From the NCBI GenBank assembly GCA_905193395.1, contig CAJJOO010000031.1:1-9263 (forward strand): a stretch of DNA of 9,263 nucleotides, written 5' to 3'. A model generated the notes under the pieces. It had not been told where the DNA came from, ran no database searches, and was given only the letters and a program-made list of their open reading frames with translations. Numbering within the stretch: the stretch's first letter is position 1; every line of letters starts with the position of its first letter. The translations under genes and the position numbers were made by a program. This document shows, one piece after another, positions 1 to 4,665 of the stretch. Source of the DNA: an uncultured Porphyromonadaceae bacterium (GTDB lineage: Bacteria; Bacteroidota; Bacteroidia; Bacteroidales; Muribaculaceae).

Positions 1-327
1 GATTCGCGCATGTCGACATGGATATATCGTATTGCGCTCAACACCTGTCTCAGTTGTTATCGTCACGCGGGAAAATTCTCGCGCAACATGGTGAACCTCG
101 ATACCGGAATCGATATTCCCGACACCGATACGGGCAACAGCGAAGAAATCCGCGAACTCTATGCCATGATCGGAAGACTCGACCTGATTGACCGTGCGTT
201 GATAACGCTGTGGCTCGACGAAAAATCCTATGAAGAAATATCGGCCATCATGGGTATCGGCAAATCCAATGTCGCCACCCGTCTTTTCCGAATCAAACAG
301 AAACTGACTAAAATGGCCGCACAATGA
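1..327 (+). CDS. ECF-type RNA polymerase sigma factor (3' part, 5' end outside window)
   Basis: This is the C-terminal 108 residues of a sigma-70 family factor of the extracytoplasmic function type. The frame is open from base 1 (Asp-Ser-Arg before the first Met), and the opening STWIYRIALNTCLS is the conserved end of sigma region 2, normally preceded by an F-x-G-[DE]-S-x-F stretch. The Met at base 10 is therefore internal and the real start is upstream of the window. An acidic linker (DIPDTDTGNSEE) follows. Region 4 then forms a helix-turn-helix, with LWLDEKSYEEISAIMGIG as the first part and SNVATRLFRIKQKL as the recognition helix that contacts the -35/-33 element. Its stop overlaps the start of the next gene (ATGA), so the two are translationally coupled and the partner probably modulates it. 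I am confident of the family; the regulon cannot be told from here. Confidence 0.93.
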   Translation, partial: DSRMSTWIYRIALNTCLSCYRHAGKFSRNMVNLDTGIDIPDTDTGNSEEIRELYAMIGRLDLIDRALITLWLDEKSYEEISAIMGIGKSNVATRLFRIKQKLTKMAAQ

Positions 328-932
328 ACAACGAAAGGAACGATATGGACGACGAATTAGATAAACTCAGACAACAGTGGCGACAACTGGCCGTGCGGCA
401 GAGCGACCTGGAGGAAGCCAACAGACGGCTGTCGGAGAGACTGCGCAATAACCGCACCGAATCCATGCAGCAGTCGCTTGCACGGCGTTCGAAGGCATAT
501 ATATGGCTCGGACTGCTACTGCCGGCCCTCGCTCCGCTGCTCTATTATGAACTGCACCTGCCGGTTTGGCTCTGTATCTGCTATGCCGTGTTCGGCATAG
601 TCATGATGGCATTCAATCTGCGCTTCACAATCTATATCCGCAGCGTGCAACTGACCTCACTGCCGGTCATCGAGGCGATAGTCCGCGCCAACAAAATCCG
701 GATGACACAGAGCCGAATCCGCATGGCGGGCATCGTACTGGGCTTTCTGCTGATTGCCGCCATAGCATACATGCTGCCGAAAGACGATAATCTGCCAGTA
801 CTTCTCGGGGGTGCCCTCGGACTGATTATCGGCCTGGCCGTGTCAATCCCCCGTGCGATAGCCAACAGCCGCCTGGCCCGCAATCTTGTGAAATCACTCA
901 GCGACGAGGATGAGGATTGCACAGAAGAATAG
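324..932 (+). CDS. Four-helix membrane protein paired with ECF sigma factor (putative regulator)
   Basis: A 202-residue protein of unknown function. Residues 9-45 are charged and heptad-like (LDKLRQQW...LEEANRRLSERL), suggesting a cytoplasmic coiled coil. Four hydrophobic segments follow at about 58-75, 80-98, 134-151 and 157-176. The tail is acidic (SDEDEDCTEE). There is no signal peptide and no zinc-binding anti-sigma H-x3-C-x2-C motif. It overlaps the sigma gene by 4 nt and is the last gene before a terminator, so the two form one unit. Small multi-helix proteins with a basic/acidic N-terminal helix commonly follow ECF sigma genes in Bacteroidetes, so an anti-sigma or sensor role is a reasonable inference but is not shown by any motif. 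An alternative start is the ATG at 345 (MDDELDKL), which has AGGA five bases upstream. The overlapping ATG at 324 is kept because of the coupling. Confidence 0.85.
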   Translation: MNNERNDMDDELDKLRQQWRQLAVRQSDLEEANRRLSERLRNNRTESMQQSLARRSKAYIWLGLLLPALAPLLYYELHLPVWLCICYAVFGIVMMAFNLRFTIYIRSVQLTSLPVIEAIVRANKIRMTQSRIRMAGIVLGFLLIAAIAYMLPKDDNLPVLLGGALGLIIGLAVSIPRAIANSRLARNLVKSLSDEDEDCTEE

Positions 933-937
933 ACAGA

Positions 938-2035
938 CTAAGATATACCACTTTTGCGTTGCGCCCGGTTAGCCAGCCGGGCGTCTTTTTTTACCCACGA
1001 TGTCAATGTGCGTTTTGCCGCCGTTTCTATTGTAGCGGGGGCGGCTGCCGCATATATGCTTGTTTTCAGGGGAAATGTCAGAGGGCAGCGAGGGAGCCCG
1101 CCTCTGCGGGGTTCTGCTCGCCGTGCCTCAGGCGCTTTCGCGAGCCAGGGCCCGCGCACAGGAACAAAAATTTTTGTTTTCGCCATCGGTGGGGCCGCGC
1201 CCGCGGAGCGGCCGCGTTCCTTGCGAAGCCGATTTGCACCGTTGAGGGGCGAGGCAGATGGTTCCGCGCCCGCGGAGCGGCCGCGTTCCTTGCGAAGCCG
1301 ATTTGCACCGTTGAGGGACGAGGCAGATGGTTCCGCGCCCGCGGAGCGGCCACGGTCCTTTTGCAGGGACTGCCGTTGGTAGGCGGGGTTGCGGAGGTCG
1401 ATGGTGATGAATGGGGAGTCGGCGCGGGCGCGGTGGATGCCCATGCAGTAGAGCATGGCGCTGGGACGGCGGCGGCGCGGCGGCAGGTCGGGGTTGCCGT
1501 GGGTGATGAATACGGATTCGTTGCCCACCGCCAAAAGTCCGACGGCCAGGCGGTGGGTCTCGTAGTATTTATCGTAATAGCAGCCTCGGCCGGGGATGCG
1601 CGGGGCCTTGTCGCTGTGCAGGGACAGGACGATTTCGGCGTTGCGGCCGTGGAGGGCCTCGGGCCTGCGGTGGCTGCCGGCCACTACGGCCGGGACGGTG
1701 TCGACGCTGACGCGGCGGGGCCGGGGGCGACGGCTGTGCCGGTCGGCGGCGATGGCACGAAGCATGCCCTCGGCGCCGCGGCGTGCGTCGCGGGCGGTGC
1801 GGTCCAGGATGATGGCGTCGCGGGTGGTGTAGACGCGGCTTTGCAGCCAGGCTACGTAGGAGCGGAGAAGGCCGGCAAAGCGGTCGTCGGGGTCGACGAC
1901 GAATGCACGAATCTGGCCCGCGGCCTGGCGCTGCCTCTCCAGGGTGGAGATGATGCAGGCCTCGTCGCGGGAGAGTGCGCGGCCGAGCCAGCGCACAAAC
2001 GCGGATGCGTATATGTTGATAGTGTATTCGTGCAT
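938..2035 (-). CDS. Unrecognised arginine-rich protein with repeat-derived C-terminal extension
   Basis: A 365-residue frame that I cannot assign to a family. Residues 1-225 look like a genuine protein: the codons end overwhelmingly in C or G, and the sequence mixes hydrophobic helices (FVRWLGRAL, FAGLLRSYVAWLQ) with a basic middle (SRRPRPRRVS). A likely folded second half contains EIVLSLHSD, RGCYYDKYYETHRLAVGLLAVGNESVFITHG and PFITIDLRNPAYQ. There is no signal peptide or membrane segment. From about residue 227 the protein is translated from the tandem 69-bp repeat (units containing SAGAEPSAS and LNGANRLRKERGR). The last 80 residues cross a palindrome and the terminator of the opposing gene and look non-native. 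The start at 2035 fits a TATCTTTG promoter box eight bases upstream. It is convergent with the sigma operon and divergent from the serpin. The gene is real with good confidence; the true functional C-terminus probably lies near residue 225. Confidence 0.68.
   Translation of the reverse strand: MHEYTINIYASAFVRWLGRALSRDEACIISTLERQRQAAGQIRAFVVDPDDRFAGLLRSYVAWLQSRVYTTRDAIILDRTARDARRGAEGMLRAIAADRHSRRPRPRRVSVDTVPAVVAGSHRRPEALHGRNAEIVLSLHSDKAPRIPGRGCYYDKYYETHRLAVGLLAVGNESVFITHGNPDLPPRRRRPSAMLYCMGIHRARADSPFITIDLRNPAYQRQSLQKDRGRSAGAEPSASSLNGANRLRKERGRSAGAEPSASPLNGANRLRKERGRSAGAAPPMAKTKIFVPVRGPWLAKAPEARRAEPRRGGLPRCPLTFPLKTSIYAAAAPATIETAAKRTLTSWVKKDARLANRAQRKSGIS
962..992 (+). terminator. Intrinsic terminator of the sigma/membrane-protein unit
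   Basis: A perfect 7-bp stem CGCCCGG/CCGGGCG (962-968 with 977-983) encloses an 8-nt loop and is followed by TCTTTTTTT (984-992). It sits 30 bases after the stop of the membrane-protein gene. There is no T-run on the opposite strand, so it works in the plus direction only. The minus-strand reading frame ending at 938 runs straight across it. Confidence 0.88.
1163..1178. repeat. 16-bp perfect palindrome
   Basis: AACAAAAATTTTTGTT is a perfect palindrome, strikingly AT-rich inside a GC-rich stretch, and lies 17 bases before the first unit of the 69-bp tandem repeat. It could be a protein-binding site or the boundary of the repeat element. Function unknown. Confidence 0.6.
1195..1358 (+). repeat. 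Tandem 69-bp repeat (two full units plus partial third) with GGA-loop hairpins
   Basis: Units occupy 1195-1263 and 1264-1332 and differ at one base (GGGGC versus GGGAC). A third, partial and degenerate unit runs from 1333 to about 1358. Each unit begins with a hairpin core GCGCCCGC-GGA-GCGGCCGC (1197-1215, 1266-1284, and 1335-1353 with one change), followed by GTTCC (GGTCC in the third). Inside the unit is a GAAGCCGAT box that also occurs next to another copy at 2211. Because 69 is a multiple of three, the array stays open in the minus-strand gene and encodes a 23-residue repeat. The same core recurs at 2142 and 3675, and a covarying version at 2211. Confidence 0.95.
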
Positions 2036-2043
2036 TTCGGGAG

Positions 2044-2051
2044 CAAAGATA
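2044..2051 (-). promoter_or_regulatory. Bacteroidetes -7 box (TATCTTTG) before the unrecognised gene
   Basis: On the minus strand TATCTTTG matches the TAnnTTTG element and ends eight bases before the ATG at 2035. Transcription from it would give a leaderless or nearly leaderless mRNA. I see no TTTG -33 element at the usual distance upstream, so this is a partial match. Confidence 0.5.
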
Positions 2052-2141
2052 CGATTGCCCCCGCAGGTTTGGGTGTGCGGAGGGTTGGGGATGCGCGGAA
2101 AACGGAATTTGTGGCGCGGACCTTTCGAAGCCTGTGGTTCC

Positions 2142-2165
2142 GCGCCCGCGGAGCGGCCGCGTTCC
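2142..2165 (+). repeat. Dispersed hairpin repeat, copy D
   Basis: GCGCCCGC-GGA-GCGGCCGC followed by GTTCC, identical over these 24 bases to the first tandem unit and preceded by the same GGTTCC as the second unit. The shared sequence continues a few bases downstream (CTTGCG). The stem pairs at seven of eight positions, with one C-C mismatch. Confidence 0.9.
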
Positions 2166-2210
2166 TTGCGCCATTTTGAAGGCTTGAATTGGAACGAAGC
2201 CGATGGGACG

Positions 2211-2229
2211 GTGCCTGCGGAGCAGGCAC
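2211..2229 (+). repeat. Dispersed hairpin repeat, copy E (perfect, covarying)
   Basis: GTGCCTGCGGAGCAGGCAC folds into a perfect 8-bp stem with loop GGA. Compared with the other copies, two C-G pairs have become T-A pairs by changes on both arms, and the mismatch of the other copies is repaired. It is preceded by GAAGCCGATGGGACG, resembling the upstream flank of the copy at 3675. Confidence 0.88.
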
Positions 2230-2284
2230 GGCACGGGTGTTGCCAAGCAAGTGATACAAAAAGCAGATTTTGTTAATCAATGTT

Positions 2285-2321
2285 AAAAATATTGTTTCTG
2301 ATAAAATAAAACAATATTTTT
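2285..2321. repeat. 13-bp perfect inverted repeat over the serpin promoter
   Basis: AAAAATATTGTTT (2285-2297) and AAACAATATTTTT (2309-2321) are perfect inverted copies separated by 11 bases. The arms contain the -33 and -7 promoter elements, so this is more likely an operator or a DNA-structural element than a terminator. A role as a weak AT-rich terminator cannot be excluded. Confidence 0.8.
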
Positions 2322-2322
2322 G
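2292..2322 (+). promoter_or_regulatory. Bacteroidetes-type promoter for the serpin gene
   Basis: TTG at 2292-2294, a 20-bp spacer, then TATTTTTG at 2315-2322, which fits the -33 TTTG / TAnnTTTG (-7) consensus of Bacteroidetes with near-ideal spacing. Transcription should start near 2328-2330, giving a leader of about 50 nt before the serpin ATG. This is the only promoter in the window with both elements well placed. Confidence 0.68.
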
Positions 2323-2336
2323 CGCATGGTAATTCT

Positions 2337-2375
2337 ATGAAGAATAATGCCCGATGTTTCACAATAAGTAAATAG
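2337..2375 (+). CDS. Possible 12-codon leader ORF before the serpin
   Basis: ATG at 2337 opens MKNNARCFTISK and stops with TAG at 2373-2375, six bases before the serpin start. It lies inside the predicted leader, so it could act in translational coupling or control. It may equally be chance in AT-rich sequence; no conservation can be checked here. Confidence 0.2.
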   Translation: MKNNARCFTISK

Positions 2376-2381
2376 TTTCGT

Positions 2382-3647
2382 ATGAAAATCAACATTAGAC
2401 ATATTGAAGTTCTTGCTGTAATAGCAACGGCTTGCGTTGTGACTGCTTGCTCGGACAAGGCGAGTCCCGAAACTCCCGAGACGAACATGACGGAGTATGA
2501 AATTATAGAACCGGCCGTGACCAATCCAAAGGCGCATTTCACAGACACAGAGATGAGCGCCCTGGGACAAAACGGCGTGGCGTTTCGACTGTATGAGGCG
2601 GCACTAAGCGGGGACGTAACTGAAAATGCCGCCAACGGGAATTTCAACATATCTCCTGCAAGCGCGGTAGTCGGGCTTACTCTTGTGGCCAACAGCATTG
2701 ACGAACCGGCACGAAGTGAAATAGCGACCGAACTTGGATATGAGGGTATCGACATGCTTAATAATACAACCGGGAAACTGTTGTCTTATCTGCCTGCTGA
2801 TGGTCTTGGCGTGGTGATAAAAATGGCCAATTCGATATGGGTAAATTCAGAATACACATGTAGCGGCGATTTCGTAAATGCGATGCGCAGGACATTTTAT
2901 TCTCCTGTAACATCTCTGAATATGATTGACGAGATAAACGCTCTGAGGATAATCAACAGTTGGTGTGAAACGAGTACCGAAGGTATGATTAAGAGTGTAT
3001 TGGAGAATATCAATCCCGGGTGCGTCGCAATTTGGGCCAATGCTCTGTATTTCAATGGCACGTGGAAAGACAAGTTCGACAAATTCCTGACAAGCGAGAG
3101 TCCATTCCATGGACGTGACGGCGAGTCAATGGTTGCCATGATGCATGCCAACAGACCTTGCTTTTATTCTGCTTCGGGCAGAATGGAAATGGTCAGTATT
3201 GATTTTGACGGGATGAACTATTGTCTCGACATAATCAGCGACGAAAAAGGAGAACTAACAAAAGAGTCTTATTCGGAACTGCTTTCAAAGGTAAAAACTT
3301 TCCAGGTGGATCTGGGATTGCCGCGTTTTGAAGTAAATACTTCGGTAGACCTTACAGCCATATTCAGGAATCTACCGTCAATATTCAGCAAGAGTACTTT
3401 TGCAACCATGGGGCTGCCAATGATGGCGCCAGTCACAGCAAGTAAATCCATCCAGAAAACGGCGATTAAGGTTAACGAGGACGGTGCAGAGGCTGCGGCC
3501 GTGACAATTACTGACCTCGATACTACAATTGTTGGAGCTGATGAGTACGGAAAAGTCAAAGTGACATTCGACAGTCCTTTTACTTATATCATACGTGAAA
3601 AGCGCAATGGTATAATACTTTTCATAGGTCGGGTAGAGAATCTTTGA
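2382..3647 (+). CDS. Serpin-family protease inhibitor, lipoprotein
   Basis: A 421-residue serpin. The N-terminus is a lipoprotein signal with lipobox VVTAC (Cys23). The mature start CSD resembles Bacteroidetes surface-export signals, so exposure on the outer membrane is likely but inferred. Serpin landmarks seen in order: NFNISPASAVVGLTL (about 87-101), IWANALYFNGTWKDKF (217-232), LPRFEV (313-318), the hinge VNEDGAEAAAVT (364-375), and the C-terminal strand FDSPFTYIIREKRNGIILFIGRV (about 396-418, in two blocks). The small residues at P15-P10 are those of inhibitory serpins, which trap serine or cysteine proteases by inserting the cleaved loop. Counting 17 residues from Glu366 puts P1-P1' at Thr382-Ile383. 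The loop to the PF strand is six residues longer than in human alpha-1-antitrypsin, so this assignment is tentative. Base composition is lower in GC than the glycosyltransferase that follows. Confidence 0.96.
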   Translation: MKINIRHIEVLAVIATACVVTACSDKASPETPETNMTEYEIIEPAVTNPKAHFTDTEMSALGQNGVAFRLYEAALSGDVTENAANGNFNISPASAVVGLTLVANSIDEPARSEIATELGYEGIDMLNNTTGKLLSYLPADGLGVVIKMANSIWVNSEYTCSGDFVNAMRRTFYSPVTSLNMIDEINALRIINSWCETSTEGMIKSVLENINPGCVAIWANALYFNGTWKDKFDKFLTSESPFHGRDGESMVAMMHANRPCFYSASGRMEMVSIDFDGMNYCLDIISDEKGELTKESYSELLSKVKTFQVDLGLPRFEVNTSVDLTAIFRNLPSIFSKSTFATMGLPMMAPVTASKSIQKTAIKVNEDGAEAAAVTITDLDTTIVGADEYGKVKVTFDSPFTYIIREKRNGIILFIGRVENL

Positions 3648-3674
3648 GAGCGGGTTTTCGCCGTGGGTGGGACG

Positions 3675-3704
3675 GCGCCCGCGGAGCGGCCGCGTTCCGG
3701 CGCC
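3675..3704 (+). repeat. Dispersed hairpin repeat, copy F, between convergent genes
   Basis: GCGCCCGC-GGA-GCGGCCGC then GTTCC (3675-3698), identical to the first tandem unit. Here it is nested between two GGCGCC palindromes (3674-3679 and 3699-3704), giving an alternative longer stem. It fills most of the 66-bp gap between the serpin and the convergent glycosyltransferase and could terminate either, though there is no T-run. Confidence 0.88.
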
Positions 3705-3713
3705 AATGCCGGG

Positions 3714-4655
3714 TCAGCGGGTGGTTTTTGCTATCAGCGTGAAGATGTGGCGGCCGAGGTAGGAGACCAGGGCGGCGGCACGGTTCTTGAGCCTCACGTT
3801 CGGGTTGAGCAGGGACCCGCGGCGCAGGCGGCGGATTTCATGCCAGATATTCGCGGCTTCGTCCGTGAGTCCGGCGCGTGTGGTCCGCACGAACATGTCG
3901 AACGAGGCGCTGAGCCGCCGTTCGCGGACGGCCGGCAGCAGGTGGGGATGAGTCGCCGAAAGTGTCTGCTCCATGCGTTCCATGACGCGGAGCACGTCAA
4001 GCCGCCGCGGGTTCCAGCAGTTGGTGATACTGCCGGGGGTAGGGCGGTAGTAGTATAGCGGTACGTCGCTGACGGCCGCCGTGCGGCATTGCAGACAGTA
4101 GCGGTAGAAAAAATCGAGGTCTTCGTACAGTATGCCGGGGGTGAATCGCGTCTGTGCGAGCATCTGCCGGCGGTAGAGTTTGCCCCAGGCCGAGTGCAGG
4201 GGACCGCGCTGATACAGAGTGTCTTCAAGCAGCGCTTCGGGTTCGCGGGTGTGGAAGCGGGGCTTGGACTCGGGCGCCTCAAAGGGCAGGCGGCGGGTGG
4301 CGTGGCCCATTATCATGTCGGCTTCGGGATTTTCGGCGACTGCCGATAGCAGCCATTCCAGAGCCTGCGGCGCAAGGACATCGTCGGCATCCACAAAGGT
4401 AATCCACCGGGCCGTGGCCGCGTCGATGCCGGTGTTGCGGGCCGCCGACAGGCCGCGGTTATGGCCATGAATCACCCTCACGCGGCTGTCGCGGGTGGCA
4501 AAATCGTCGGCGACGGCTCCGGAGCCATCGGTAGAGCCGTCGTCGACGATTATCAGTTCAAGGTCGCCGGCAGTCTGGCACAGCACGCTTTCCACGGCCT
4601 CGGCAAGGTAGCCGAGGCCGTTGTAGACAGGGAGCACCACGCTGACGGCAGGCAT
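3714..4655 (-). CDS. Family 2 glycosyltransferase
   Basis: A 313-residue GT-A fold glycosyltransferase of family GT2, which transfers a sugar from a nucleotide-sugar donor, usually in capsule, LPS/O-antigen or other surface glycan synthesis. Visible motifs are VSVVLPVYNG (4-13), IIVDDGSTDGS (35-45) binding the nucleotide, GLSAARNTGI (68-77), VDADD (88-92) as the metal-binding DxD-type site, and YEDLDFF (177-183) carrying the acidic catalytic-base candidate. The C-terminal third is basic (RRLRRGS, KNRAAALV), typical of peripheral membrane attachment; there is no clear membrane helix. It starts 10 bp after the stop of the GHL10 gene and is surely cotranscribed with it. Donor and acceptor cannot be predicted. 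It is noticeably more GC-rich than the serpin it faces. Confidence 0.95.
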   Translation of the reverse strand: MPAVSVVLPVYNGLGYLAEAVESVLCQTAGDLELIIVDDGSTDGSGAVADDFATRDSRVRVIHGHNRGLSAARNTGIDAATARWITFVDADDVLAPQALEWLLSAVAENPEADMIMGHATRRLPFEAPESKPRFHTREPEALLEDTLYQRGPLHSAWGKLYRRQMLAQTRFTPGILYEDLDFFYRYCLQCRTAAVSDVPLYYYRPTPGSITNCWNPRRLDVLRVMERMEQTLSATHPHLLPAVRERRLSASFDMFVRTTRAGLTDEAANIWHEIRRLRRGSLLNPNVRLKNRAAALVSYLGRHIFTLIAKTTR

Positions 4656-4665
4656 ATCAGAGTCT

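Larger units (their letters stand above)
2036..2381. other. Divergent intergenic region with repeats and promoters
   Basis: A 346-bp stretch between the unrecognised minus-strand gene and the serpin. The left two thirds (to about 2230) is GC-rich and carries the -7 box at 2044-2051 and the hairpin repeats at 2142 and 2211. The right third (2270-2381) turns sharply AT-rich and carries the serpin promoter, its inverted repeat and a small upstream ORF. I see no other convincing gene: the open frames on both strands here are arginine/alanine/proline-rich translations of the repeats. Confidence 0.7.

Noticed and set aside
1195..1358. Tandem array as a CRISPR
   Set aside because: The units are directly adjacent with no variable spacers, and no cas genes are present.
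917..2179. 420-residue plus-strand open frame
   Set aside because: It starts inside the membrane-protein gene, crosses a terminator, and is antisense to a frame with far better codon structure; its repeats (ARGAAAFLA) are translations of the hairpin element.
1852..2280. 142-residue minus-strand frame starting at 2280
   Set aside because: Largely a translation of repeat copies D and E in a low-complexity frame that overlaps the better-supported gene.
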